Positions 1 to 7,792 of a DNA stretch of 64,000 nucleotides are shown here, one piece after another (the stretch's first letter is position 1; every line of letters begins with the position of its first letter). The notes below the pieces were generated by a model. The model worked only from the letters and a program-made list of their open reading frames with translations, had not been told where the DNA came from and searched no databases. The position numbers were made by a program, and so were the translations under genes. The stretch is from an uncultured Desulfobacter sp. (GTDB lineage Bacteria; Desulfobacterota; Desulfobacteria; Desulfobacterales; Desulfobacteraceae), in assembly GCF_963677125.1 (NCBI RefSeq), contig NZ_OY781882.1, positions 3,728,501-3,792,500 on the forward strand. Reading direction: 5' to 3'.

Positions 1-80
1 TGGGCCGCATCTGTTTTCCATCCACATTCATGGCATGTTTCCTTTAGAATTTTCACTTCTTAATTCTATTTTATAAAAAA

Positions 81-160
81 GTCTGGGTAAGTTACTCAGA
101 TCTCTCAAACTTTGTTGTGGGCAACGCCTGGATATAAACCCAGTCAACCCAGGGCTGTTA
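81..160. repeat. dispersed intergenic element, copy 1
   Basis: It shares with the copies at 17.8, 33.4 and 36.5 kb the core TTTGTTGTGGG, a GCC(C/T)GGATAT-like segment about 10 bases later, and the terminal GGCTGTTA. No gene abuts this copy. Found by eye; the boundaries are approximate. Confidence 0.5.
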
Positions 161-529
161 TACCAGATCAAGCGGTTAATTTGTACAAATTAAAGCCCAA
201 ACCGAATCCGGAATCAAGCTGCAATGACATTTTAACCAAATGAAAATGTTGTTCAGCAGAGCCTTAACCTTAAATTATCATCAGATCTTAAGCCCTACCG
301 ATATCTTGTTGCCGAATTTCGAAGGCGCCAATCAAAAACAAAAAAAGTGTTGACTTTGCTACCCAAAAAGAAAGGAAAAAGCACCATTTTACACCACAAG
401 TAACACATTTATTAGCTTATCCTAATTCAAATTTCACTAACCATTTTTTCATTCTTTAAATATCAACATAACGTATTGATATAATAAATATTTTAGCCCT
501 AACACCCCCAATTACGATTTTTTGCCGCA

Positions 530-557
530 TTGACATAAACATAGGTTTAAATACTAT
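530..557 (+). promoter_or_regulatory. candidate sigma-70 promoter for the cohesin/dockerin gene
   Basis: TTGACA at 530-535 and TACTAT at 552-557 with a 16-base spacer, about 165 bases upstream of the 722 start codon. The -35 is a consensus match and the -10 is good. The region is AT-rich, so a chance match is possible. Confidence 0.45.
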
Positions 558-721
558 CGTAAAGCTAACTTTATTTTTACATTTAATTCTTCTAAACTTT
601 ATTCAAGGATTCTTTCCAGGAAGATTTGACACAGGCAGTAAAAATAGATAAACAAAGATATTGTACTCATATTATCCTTTAGCACTATAAAGGTATTCAA
701 CGCAAAAAACAGGAGGGGAAA

Positions 722-1447
722 ATGATCAAAGAAAAAAGCAAGTTTAAAAAATCATTGCTGGCATTGCCGATTCTGATTTTTTTAATGTGCGGTTCTGCTT
801 TTGCTCAAGTTTCGGTATATGCTGAGGGTGCCTACACCGACACCGACCTGGTGGTTTACATTTATGCAGACATTTCTACTAGCTCCGAAAATGAAGCACT
901 GTTGAGCTATGGCGTAACTCTTGAATACAACCCGGTTAATCTTGGCAATCCAGTGGCGACAAAAAATTCTGCGGACTGGTATTTTGGCGATAAAGATGAT
1001 CCCTATCCCACACCAAATGCAGAACCGGACACCAACACCGCCGGGAAAGTTATTATTGTTGGCGGAAAGCTTGATTCTTCACCACCCATTGAAGGCGTTT
1101 CTGGAGATCGAGTTCTGCTGGCCACAGTAACCTTTGACCGTTTAACAACAGAACTTCCCAGCGCAGAACTGTATTTAGGAAAAGGGGATGCCTATGCTAA
1201 TTTTGTCCAGATTAATGGTACAGACCTTGATCAGACACTTGCCGGGACAGAGGAAAACGGGACTATTGGCCAAGTTAATATTTTCCAGCGGGGAGATGCA
1301 AATGGCGATGGCGTAGTAAATGTCAATGATCTAAGAGCATTACGCATAGCATTGAGTGATCCGGATGCGGCACCTTGTTACGTAGATTGTAATGGTGATG
1401 GTGTTGTTAATGTAAACGATCTAAGGTGCATAAAATTATCACTGTAA
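722..1447 (+). CDS. exported cohesin-like/dockerin type I protein
   Basis: 241 residues. An N-terminal signal peptide (charged start, then a hydrophobic stretch ending near FAQ, residue 29) leads into a beta-rich region of about 150 residues. That region resembles cohesin-type domains (YGVTLEYNP, then LLATVTFDRL about 70 residues later). The C-terminus holds two dockerin calcium-binding repeats, DANGDGVVNVNDLRAL and DCNGDGVVNVNDLRCI, each with the DxNxDG loop. The ribosome site AGGAGGGG is 4 bases before ATG. Cohesin-dockerin pairs assemble secreted complexes; here both modules seem to be in one small protein, which suggests self- or cross-assembly at the cell surface. The dockerin call is strong; the cohesin call is by fold-like pattern only. 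The downstream PEP-CTERM gene starts 53 bases later and may be cotranscribed. Confidence 0.75.
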   Translation: MIKEKSKFKKSLLALPILIFLMCGSAFAQVSVYAEGAYTDTDLVVYIYADISTSSENEALLSYGVTLEYNPVNLGNPVATKNSADWYFGDKDDPYPTPNAEPDTNTAGKVIIVGGKLDSSPPIEGVSGDRVLLATVTFDRLTTELPSAELYLGKGDAYANFVQINGTDLDQTLAGTEENGTIGQVNIFQRGDANGDGVVNVNDLRALRIALSDPDAAPCYVDCNGDGVVNVNDLRCIKLSL

Positions 1448-1500
1448 TCTAAGTTATATTAGCAAAAACTAATTATTATTTAAACCAGTTAAGGAGAAAA

Positions 1501-2118
1501 ATGAAAAAGCTATCAGTAACAACTATCTTAATCTTATGTTTTGGAATAATAACTTGTTTAACAAGTGTTGCCAGTGCAAACCTTGTCTCAATAGTCTTTG
1601 ATGATATTTACGAATCAGGAATTAAAGTACGTTCAATTCAGTTTGATTTTATCGCTGACGTATATCCTTTTCTTTCTGACGATAATGATCTGTGGGCGGA
1701 AGCAGATTTCACGACTTCTAAAGGCGAAGCAATAACTTGGAACAATACAGTGAGTAATAATTGGAGTGTGGAAGAAGGGGCTATAGATTATGACTCAGAA
1801 ACCGGCATTACAAGAGCTACAGGCGGAGTAATCTATTACTTTGGCAGCAGTGAAAATGACGGTTACGCTTTGCATGATGGAATAGTGGGCACCTACGAAT
1901 CTTCAGTTGAATTTTCTGTGGATTTGGATTCAATCCAAGTTTTTAAATGGGATGACACTGCTAATTCAATTGCTTTTACCGTTTCCGAAAGTTACTCAGG
2001 ATTAGACCAAATAGTAACTATTTCTGCTAGCAACGTCCCGATTCCCTCATCCATAGTTCTCCTCGGCGTTGGAATATGCAGCCTATTGGGACTTAGTCGA
2101 AAAAAATCAGTTAGGTAG
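1501..2118 (+). CDS. PEP-CTERM-type sorted exported protein
   Basis: 205 residues. Signal peptide to about residue 26 (cut near ASA-NL). The C-terminus has the tripartite sorting signal: VPIPSS, a hydrophobic helix (IVLLGVGICSLLGL) and the basic tail SRKKSVR. The PEP motif is the PIP variant. Such proteins are handled by an exosortase and usually end up at the surface or in exopolysaccharide; no exosortase is in this window. The middle is a Ser/Thr/Asp-rich, probably beta-sandwich region I do not recognise. Ribosome site AAGGAG, 4 bases before ATG. Probably cotranscribed with the upstream cohesin/dockerin gene. Confidence 0.8.
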   Translation: MKKLSVTTILILCFGIITCLTSVASANLVSIVFDDIYESGIKVRSIQFDFIADVYPFLSDDNDLWAEADFTTSKGEAITWNNTVSNNWSVEEGAIDYDSETGITRATGGVIYYFGSSENDGYALHDGIVGTYESSVEFSVDLDSIQVFKWDDTANSIAFTVSESYSGLDQIVTISASNVPIPSSIVLLGVGICSLLGLSRKKSVR

Positions 2119-2210
2119 CGGAAGCGCTTAATTTTTTCTGTTCCGCCCCTTGTCTCGACTTTCATTCTTTGTCGATAGGACAAAAAAAATAGATGGCAGT
2201 GACGATTTAA

Positions 2211-2266
2211 AAAAACCTGTCAAAGGCTGTACTGCCCATTACACTACAGACCGTTGACAGGTTTTT
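2211..2266. terminator. 13-bp perfect hairpin downstream of the PEP-CTERM gene
   Basis: AAAAACCTGTCAA (2211-2223) pairs perfectly with TTGACAGGTTTTT (2254-2266). The arms carry an A-run and a T-run, so the structure could stop transcription from either side. It lies 93 bases after the PEP-CTERM stop codon. The 30-base loop is longer than in a typical intrinsic terminator. Confidence 0.55.
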
Positions 2267-2658
2267 ACCAACTGCGAGTATGACATGAGCGATTAGTCCC
2301 TTATTACCGCCAGACAGGTTAATTTATATTTTTCGGAAATATTGAAGAGAAATCAGCATTGCAGGCGTTTCCGATAAAACCATATTTTTGATCATATCCT
2401 TCCTTACTTCCAGAAGTGACAGGGGCACCCATCTTTAATTCTGTTCAACCAATTCAAAAGCATCAGTGCTTTTTTATATATCTACAGCTTAATAACGGTT
2501 GAGGAGTAAGACCCAACAATTAAACGCAAATCGAAGGGGATAAGGCTGGGGGATATAACGACCCAACATATCCCTTCGGTAAGCGTGTATGAAATAATTA
2601 ATGGAACTGAAATCTTATAGTTCCATAAAATACAACCGTAGAATTACAACAACAAGAT

Positions 2659-2698
2659 CTTCATCCCATTCCCATTATCCTCTGGACAGGGGATGAAG
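2659..2698 (-). terminator. candidate terminator after trpA
   Basis: CTTCATCCC (2659-2667) and GGGATGAAG (2690-2698) form a perfect 9-bp stem, 43 bases beyond the trpA stop codon on the minus strand. It is followed there by the T-rich ATCTTGTTGTTG. No continuous U-run, so moderate confidence. Confidence 0.45.
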
Positions 2699-2740
2699 AA
2701 TCATCTGCGGGATATCAAATTGCAAGACCCAACTTAAAAT

Positions 2741-3544
2741 TCAGGATACTGTCAAGCTACGAATAAAAGGACCTGTAGCATCCACCCCTTTTTGCTCCAC
2801 CTCACGGATGGTTTGGGAACCCACTACAGCTATATCGGTTTTACCCACCAAAAAATCGACATCGGCTTTTTCCTTTACTCCGAATCCCACGGCCGTGGGC
2901 AGACGGGTGGCTTTTTGGCACCTTGCCAGATAGGTTCCCATGTCCGAAGAAAACTCTGTCTCTTTTCCGGTCACCCCTTTTCTGGCCAGACAATAAATAA
3001 AGCCAGAGGAATGGCTGTCGATCATTTTCATGCGCTGGTCAGAGGTTTCCGGAGAAAAGATATATACCGGGGAGAGATCATATTTATCCATGGCAGCCAG
3101 ATAATCACCGGCCTCTTCCGGTGGAAGATCCGGGACAATGGCGCCTTTTACGCCAATTTCCGACATCCGGGATGCAAAGGCATCCATGCCGTATTTATAA
3201 AGGATGTTCCCATAAGTCATAAATAAAAACGGGATGTCAAAGCTGTCTGATACTTTCTGGGCAAACTCAAAACATTGTTCTACGGTGGCACCAGTGTCCA
3301 AGGCAGCCTGGTTGGCCTTGAGAATCACCGGCCCGTCTGCCATGGGTTCTGAAAACGGAATCTGGAGCTCCATTAAGTCCACGCCTGCGTCCACCATCTG
3401 CCGGACAATTTCAAAGGAGGCGTCAAAGGACGGATAGCCCATGACAATATGGGTCATCAACAGGATATCTTTTTTCTTGCGCTGTTCCCGGATATAGGTT
3501 TCCAGAAACGCGGGGGCAGGTGTCGAAGTATTTGTATCAGTCAT
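2741..3544 (-). CDS. trpA: tryptophan synthase alpha subunit
   Basis: 267 residues, normal length for TrpA. It cleaves indole-3-glycerol phosphate to indole, which is channelled to TrpB. The TIM-barrel signatures are present: the catalytic-Glu strand is VDLMELQIPFSEPMADG (family motif E-GIPFSDP-ADG; here the Gly is Gln and the Asp is Glu), followed by the catalytic-Asp strand GAIVPDLPPEEA. The Gly-rich phosphate site reads TAVGFGVK. Start chosen at MTDTNTS (3544), which has GGAG 9 bases upstream and overlaps the trpB stop by 8 bases, implying translational coupling. No other trp biosynthesis genes are in the window. The divergences in the motif are conservative. Confidence 0.92.
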   Translation of the reverse strand: MTDTNTSTPAPAFLETYIREQRKKKDILLMTHIVMGYPSFDASFEIVRQMVDAGVDLMELQIPFSEPMADGPVILKANQAALDTGATVEQCFEFAQKVSDSFDIPFLFMTYGNILYKYGMDAFASRMSEIGVKGAIVPDLPPEEAGDYLAAMDKYDLSPVYIFSPETSDQRMKMIDSHSSGFIYCLARKGVTGKETEFSSDMGTYLARCQKATRLPTAVGFGVKEKADVDFLVGKTDIAVVGSQTIREVEQKGVDATGPFIRSLTVS

Positions 3545-4766
3545 TTTGATATTCTCCTGCTTTGGCACAGATAAATTCTTTCCATTTGGGATCGCCGATG
3601 GCATCGGCCACGGTAAAAATGTCTTTATCCCCCCGGCCGGACTGGTTGATAATAATGATATCATCCTTGGACATGTTGCCGGCTTCCCTGAATGCCCCGG
3701 CAAAGGCATGGGAGGACTCCAGGGCCGGAATAATGCCTTCCAGCTGCATGGTCAGTTTCAGGGCATCCACCACCTCAGTGTCCGTGGCATATTCAAACCG
3801 GGCTTTATTTTCATCCCGCATATTGGCAAGAATGGGCGAGACACCGACATAGTCAAGGCCTGCAGAGATAGAGTGGGTCTCTTTCATCTGGCCGTCGCTG
3901 TTCTGCAGAAAATAGGTTTTATACCCCTGGGCAATGCCGGGGCTGGCATCTTCGGAACAAAGCCGGGATGCGTGACGGCCCGAGTTAATGCCTTCGCCTC
4001 CGGCTTCAACACCCACAAGCTCAACCGGATCATCCATGAACCCCTGGAAAAGCCCCATGGCATTGGACCCGCCGCCCACACAGGCAAAGACTTTAGACGG
4101 CAGCCGCCCTTCGGCTTTCATAATTTGGGCACGGGCTTCTTTTCCGATAATGGACTGGAACCAGGAAACCATTTCAGGAAAAGGATGGGGACCGCAGGCG
4201 GTTCCCAGGACATAGTGGGTGGAATCCATGTTGGTGACCCAGTCCCTGAACGCCTCGTTGATGGCATCCTTTAAAATCCGGGTGCCGTCGGTGACCGGCA
4301 CCACGGTGGCACCAAGCTGCTCCATCCAGAACACATTGGGCCGCTGGCGCAGGACATCCACCTCTCCCATGTATATGGTGCAGTCAAAGCCGAATTTGGC
4401 CGCCATGGTGGCCGTGGCTACACCATGCTGCCCTGCCCCGGTTTCGGCAATCACCCGTTTTTTTCCCATCTTTTTTACGAGAAGCCCCTGCCCCATGACG
4501 TTGTTGGCCTTATGGGCACCGGTGTGATTCAAATCTTCGCGCTTAATATATATTTTTGCCCCGCCAAAATGCCGTGTGAGGTTTTCAGCATAGGTCAGGG
4601 GCGTAGGACGGCAGGAATAAGTTGCCATCAAATTTTCATAATCCTGCCAGAACCCCTTGTCTTCTTTGGCCTGCCGGAACCTTTCATCCAGCTCCTCAAA
4701 GGTGGCCACAAGGATTTCAGGTAAAAAGGCCCCGCCAAAGGAGCCGTAATATCCGCGGTGTTTCAT
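3537..4766 (-). CDS. trpB: tryptophan synthase beta subunit (TrpB1 type)
   Basis: 409 residues. PLP enzyme joining indole and serine to make tryptophan. The PLP lysine lies in HTGAHKANN (about residue 86) and the phosphate-binding loop GGGSNAMG near residue 230. The N-terminus YGSFGGAFLPE is typical of TrpB1, the form that pairs with TrpA. Start at MKHRGYYG (4766) with AAAGG upstream; the reading frame continues upstream but overlaps the regulator gene and lacks family similarity. The regulator stop is 37 bases upstream, so gntR-trpB-trpA probably forms one transcript. TrpBA without the rest of the pathway could serve indole scavenging. Confidence 0.95.
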   Translation of the reverse strand: MKHRGYYGSFGGAFLPEILVATFEELDERFRQAKEDKGFWQDYENLMATYSCRPTPLTYAENLTRHFGGAKIYIKREDLNHTGAHKANNVMGQGLLVKKMGKKRVIAETGAGQHGVATATMAAKFGFDCTIYMGEVDVLRQRPNVFWMEQLGATVVPVTDGTRILKDAINEAFRDWVTNMDSTHYVLGTACGPHPFPEMVSWFQSIIGKEARAQIMKAEGRLPSKVFACVGGGSNAMGLFQGFMDDPVELVGVEAGGEGINSGRHASRLCSEDASPGIAQGYKTYFLQNSDGQMKETHSISAGLDYVGVSPILANMRDENKARFEYATDTEVVDALKLTMQLEGIIPALESSHAFAGAFREAGNMSKDDIIIINQSGRGDKDIFTVADAIGDPKWKEFICAKAGEYQND

Positions 4767-4803
4767 GTATCTGCCTTTCTTAAAATGGTTGGCAATTGTA
4801 AAC

Positions 4804-5571
4804 TTATGTCTGATTTTTAATGGTCTGGCTAAAGGCAAACCGGTCCGTACGACAAAACAGCACCGAATAGATTGCACCAGGCGCTTTAGGGAAATTTAAC
4901 GACCGTCGGACAACCAGAATCGGATCTAACGGCGGCATATCCAATATGGATGCCCGCTGTTCATTCAACGTTTCCACCTGGAACTGCTGGGTGCCGTCAC
5001 AAGGTGTGAGATAAAACCGTTCGGACACCACCCGGGACAAGGATTTATCCCCAAGCTCCATATCCTCAATACCCGCAAACAGCTCCGGATCCAGGAAAAG
5101 ATCCTCCAGCAAAACCGGTTCATCCCGGGCCACGGTCAAGCGGGACATGACAAAGGCCGGTTTACTGTGAAACGGATTGTCCACATCACCTGTAACGGTC
5201 TTTTTTTCCAAAGGCATAAGCACTCTTTTTTGCGTGGGAACGCCCTTGGTTGAAAAGGCCTGGGAAGTGCCGGCAAGGGAAAACAGATCAATCTGGGGCG
5301 AAGGTTCTTTCACAAAGGTTCCGGCCCCCCGCTTTCTCTGTATGAGGCCCTTTTGCACCAGAATATCCATGGCCTGACGGACGGTGGGCCGGCCCACCCC
5401 ATATGATTTTGCAAGAACCGTTTCAGACGGAATCATCTGCCCGGGGGGATAAACGCCCTCACGAATACGGGACTGGAGCTGTTCACAAATCTGGTGATAC
5501 AAGGGTATGGGGGAGTCTGGATTCAGCATAGCCTGCCTTATACTTAAGCTTGCAGTCATTCGGAAAGGCAT
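4804..5571 (-). CDS. GntR-family transcriptional regulator (HutC/UTRA type)
   Basis: 255 residues. The N-terminal winged helix-turn-helix is clear: PLYHQICEQLQSRI, then the PSE-LA--YGVGRPTVRQA recognition helix and the wing KRGAGTFV (residues about 20-95). The C-terminal 160 residues have the look of a UTRA ligand-binding domain. It lies immediately upstream of trpBA on the same strand, so it may control them and itself. Two nested inverted repeats 50 bases upstream of its start are the obvious operator candidate. Ligand unknown. AAGGTG precedes the first ATG; MTASLS four codons in is an alternative start. Confidence 0.85.
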   Translation of the reverse strand: MPFRMTASLSIRQAMLNPDSPIPLYHQICEQLQSRIREGVYPPGQMIPSETVLAKSYGVGRPTVRQAMDILVQKGLIQRKRGAGTFVKEPSPQIDLFSLAGTSQAFSTKGVPTQKRVLMPLEKKTVTGDVDNPFHSKPAFVMSRLTVARDEPVLLEDLFLDPELFAGIEDMELGDKSLSRVVSERFYLTPCDGTQQFQVETLNEQRASILDMPPLDPILVVRRSLNFPKAPGAIYSVLFCRTDRFAFSQTIKNQT

Positions 5572-5620
5572 CTCACACCTTATCCGTCAGACTGTTTGAT
5601 TAATAGTACCGGCATCATAA

Positions 5621-5647
5621 TTGACAGCATGTCAAGTTGTCAAGACA
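5621..5647. promoter_or_regulatory. candidate GntR operator
   Basis: TTGACAGCATGTCAA (5621-5635) is a perfect 6-3-6 inverted repeat, followed at once by TTGTCAAGACA (5637-5647) with its own TGTC-AA-GACA dyad. It sits between the divergent regulator and cytochrome genes, 50 bases from the regulator start, where an autoregulatory site is expected. Confidence 0.5.
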
Positions 5648-5834
5648 TTTTAACAAGCCAATCCCGAATACTCGGCAAGGCAAAACAATCTTGCCCGAAC
5701 ACCTTTAATTTGTTACAAAACAAGCATTGTCATCTCAAACGCCAAACTCATTTTCTCATAAGGCCCGGCATAAAACTGTCGGCAAAAAAATGGCCCAAGA
5801 CATACTCTTGGAGAGCCTTTTGGAGGGCATACCC

Positions 5835-6320
5835 ATGGACAAAAAATATTTCACTGCCATGATTCTCATTTTATCTGCGGCTTTCATGGTGTTTTGCGGC
5901 TGCTACCCGAAACGGGTCGGTCCCATTGGCCCCGAAGGAAAACAGCTGACCTGGGAAGAAATGGACCTGAGCCGGCGAAAGGACCATATGCGCCAAAAGG
6001 TGCTGCCGGTTGCAGCCGATGTCTTTGGGACCTGGCAGCCGAAACGATTTGCCCAGATTGATTGCCGCCTCTGCCATGCCCAGGGCGAAACCCAGGGTAT
6101 ATATGACATGCCCACCGCGAACCTGCCCAGACTAAGCGGGGCTCTGCTTTTGGGGCCGGAATTCGAAAGGGCACCGGAAACCACCCGTCTCAAACTCGAC
6201 CGCCTGGTCCCCGAGATGTCAGCAGCCCTTGGCGTAAAGCCGTTCAGCATCATTACCCGCAGAGGCTTTGGCTGTTATTCGTGCCATTTGGGGCCGAACG
6301 GCGCGATGTTCGGGAATTAA
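5835..6320 (+). CDS. diheme c-type cytochrome lipoprotein
   Basis: 161 residues. Starts at MDKKYF with GGAGGG 6 bases upstream; the frame is open further upstream, but that part lacks a signal peptide. A short hydrophobic helix ends in FCGC (residues 20-23), a lipobox-like site that would anchor Cys23 in a membrane. Two CxxCH haem motifs follow, CRLCH near residue 78 and CYSCH near residue 147. It is thus likely a periplasmic small electron carrier attached to the outer or inner membrane. Partner enzyme unknown: neighbours are a GntR regulator (divergent) and an MFS carrier (convergent). I do not recognise a named family. Confidence 0.7.
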   Translation: MDKKYFTAMILILSAAFMVFCGCYPKRVGPIGPEGKQLTWEEMDLSRRKDHMRQKVLPVAADVFGTWQPKRFAQIDCRLCHAQGETQGIYDMPTANLPRLSGALLLGPEFERAPETTRLKLDRLVPEMSAALGVKPFSIITRRGFGCYSCHLGPNGAMFGN

Positions 6321-6337
6321 TAGATTCCGGCCTGAAT

Positions 6338-7621
6338 TCAATTCTGTGCCGCAGTCCTGGGTGCAAAGGGCTTGTCGGACAGAGCCAGGGAAAAGGCAAA
6401 CCCGATAGCTAAGAGAATCGCACCACCGGCGTAGGTATAGACACCGGGGTTGGCAGGGAAGCGGTCACGGATAACGGCAGCCAGCTGGGGGCCGAGGATC
6501 CCGCCGGCAGACCAGCCGGTAAGGATGACGCCATAAACCACAGGCATTTGAACCTGCCCGAACACATCCAGCACAAAGGCGGGCATGGCACCGAATCCGC
6601 CACCATAACAGAGCAGGACATAACAGACCAAGGCGCCGAAAAGCCATGGCGATTTAATGTAAATAAGGGCAATAAATATGGCGATCTGACTGCCCACCAG
6701 CAGGCGAAACGCATTGGTCCGGCCAACCTTGTCGGACAGGCTGCCCCAAAAAAATCGTCCCACGCCATTAAACACGGAGCTAATGGCGATCAAGGTGGCG
6801 CCGGCTGCGGCCAGCGCTGTCGGGTCAGCATATTTTGCGGCATTCGAATCTCTGAGCAGCGCCTGCAGCATGGGCGACTGAAAACCGATAAACATGATGC
6901 CGGCCGAAACGTTACAGGTAAGCACCATCCACATCATGAAAAATTTCCCGGACAGGACGCATTGCCTGCCGGTTAATGCCGAGCAGCCCGTACCCAGATC
7001 GGATACTGTGGTCTTGGCCGGACAAAATCCGTCGGGCGGGTTGATCAGATTATATCCGGCCGGCAGGGTCAGCACCAGCATGACAATACCAATCCAGAAA
7101 AAAACCTGCACAAGGTTGTGGTCAAAGCGGGTCATGAGGATGGGTGCAATGAGCTTGGACATGACCAAGGCGCCGAAGCCAAATCCCATGACCACCATAC
7201 CCGTAACAAGGCCCTTTTTGTCGGGAAACCACTTGGCCACCGTGGCCACCGGAGTCACATACCCCAAACCTAACCCGGCACCACCGATAAACCCGTAGCC
7301 AATGTAAAGCACAACCAAATTGTGCATACGCAGGGCCAGGGCCGCAACCAGATATCCAACACCAAACATCACCCCGCCGGCCATGGCCAGTTTTCGCGGC
7401 CCAATTTTTGACAGGTTCATGCCGCCCCAAGCAGCGGCCAGGCCCAGACAGCAAATGGCCGTGCTGAAGGTCCAGGCGACCTGGCTGTTACTCCAGCCGT
7501 AGGTATTGACCAGGGGTTTTTGAAAAAAGCTCCAGGCGTAAACCGTGCCCAAACAGACTTGCAGCAGGGTTCCGAAAATGGCGATTCTCCAACGGTTGGG
7601 ATATTTACGGACATCAGTCAT
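6338..7621 (-). CDS. MFS transporter, OFA (oxalate/formate antiporter) family
   Basis: 427 residues with about 12 hydrophobic segments. The N-terminal pattern (NRWRIAIFGTLLQVCLGTVYAWSFF) and the loop KWFPDKKGLVTGMVVMGFG between TM4 and TM5 are typical of the OFA family of carboxylate antiporters. The charged Asp-Lys-X-Gly loop LSDKVGR lies between the halves. Substrate cannot be read from sequence; many OFA members in anaerobes move formate, oxalate or other small organic acids. The start has only a weak ribosome site. It stands alone between convergent cytochrome and upstream aldehyde dehydrogenase genes, with 171 bases and a strong hairpin separating it from the latter. Confidence 0.82.
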   Translation of the reverse strand: MTDVRKYPNRWRIAIFGTLLQVCLGTVYAWSFFQKPLVNTYGWSNSQVAWTFSTAICCLGLAAAWGGMNLSKIGPRKLAMAGGVMFGVGYLVAALALRMHNLVVLYIGYGFIGGAGLGLGYVTPVATVAKWFPDKKGLVTGMVVMGFGFGALVMSKLIAPILMTRFDHNLVQVFFWIGIVMLVLTLPAGYNLINPPDGFCPAKTTVSDLGTGCSALTGRQCVLSGKFFMMWMVLTCNVSAGIMFIGFQSPMLQALLRDSNAAKYADPTALAAAGATLIAISSVFNGVGRFFWGSLSDKVGRTNAFRLLVGSQIAIFIALIYIKSPWLFGALVCYVLLCYGGGFGAMPAFVLDVFGQVQMPVVYGVILTGWSAGGILGPQLAAVIRDRFPANPGVYTYAGGAILLAIGFAFSLALSDKPFAPRTAAQN

Positions 7622-7694
7622 TTCAAATTTCCAATCTATGGGCCGGAGTATCCGCCAAGGGATGTCGGAACCGGACTGTTTTTTGATTATACCA

Positions 7695-7736
7695 CGAAGT
7701 TCACGAAGACCACGGAGACTTTCTTCGTGAACTTCG
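7695..7736 (-). terminator. 14-bp perfect hairpin after the aldehyde dehydrogenase gene
   Basis: CGAAGTTCACGAAG (7695-7708) pairs perfectly with CTTCGTGAACTTCG (7723-7736), loop 14 bases containing CCACGGAGA. It lies 56 bases past the aldehyde dehydrogenase stop on the minus strand. It belongs to a loose family of CCACG(A/G)AAG-type hairpins also seen at 33541-33580 and 55766-55823, each just downstream of a minus-strand gene. Confidence 0.6.
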
Positions 7737-7792
7737 CATTCTTCGTGATTTTTTATGGCTTTTATGACCAGGTATTAATGCAATAGAAAGCG

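Larger units (their letters stand above)
1..721. other. AT-rich intergenic region at left edge
   Basis: No supported complete gene. A minus-strand ATG at 31-29 with an AAAGGAAAC ribosome-site-like stretch upstream could be the first codons (MNVDGKQMRP) of a gene leaving the window on the left; ten codons are too few to call. Positions about 81-160 carry a copy of a dispersed intergenic element also found near 17.8, 33.4 and 36.5 kb. A sigma-70-like promoter lies at 530-557. The rest is AT-rich with no evident structure. Confidence 0.5.
2119..2740. other. intergenic region with several inverted repeats
   Basis: No gene supported. It holds the hairpins at 2211-2266 and 2659-2698. A weaker inverted repeat lies at 2532-2578 (CGAAGGGGATA with TATCCCTTCG, one bulged G). 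The string GACCCAAC occurs three times (near 2511, 2560 and 2726). No promoter could be assigned with confidence. Confidence 0.45.

Noticed and set aside
1..31. Possible start of a minus-strand gene leaving the window
   Set aside because: Only ten codons visible; noted in the region entry but not called.
246..353. 35-codon plus-strand frame near the left edge
   Set aside because: No ribosome site, no similarity, in an AT-rich spacer.
4767..4877. Upstream extension of TrpB
   Set aside because: It overlaps the regulator gene and lacks family similarity.
4804..5571. GntR regulator as controller of the mycofactocin genes
   Set aside because: It directly precedes trpBA and is more than 12 kb from mftA; no shared operator was seen there.
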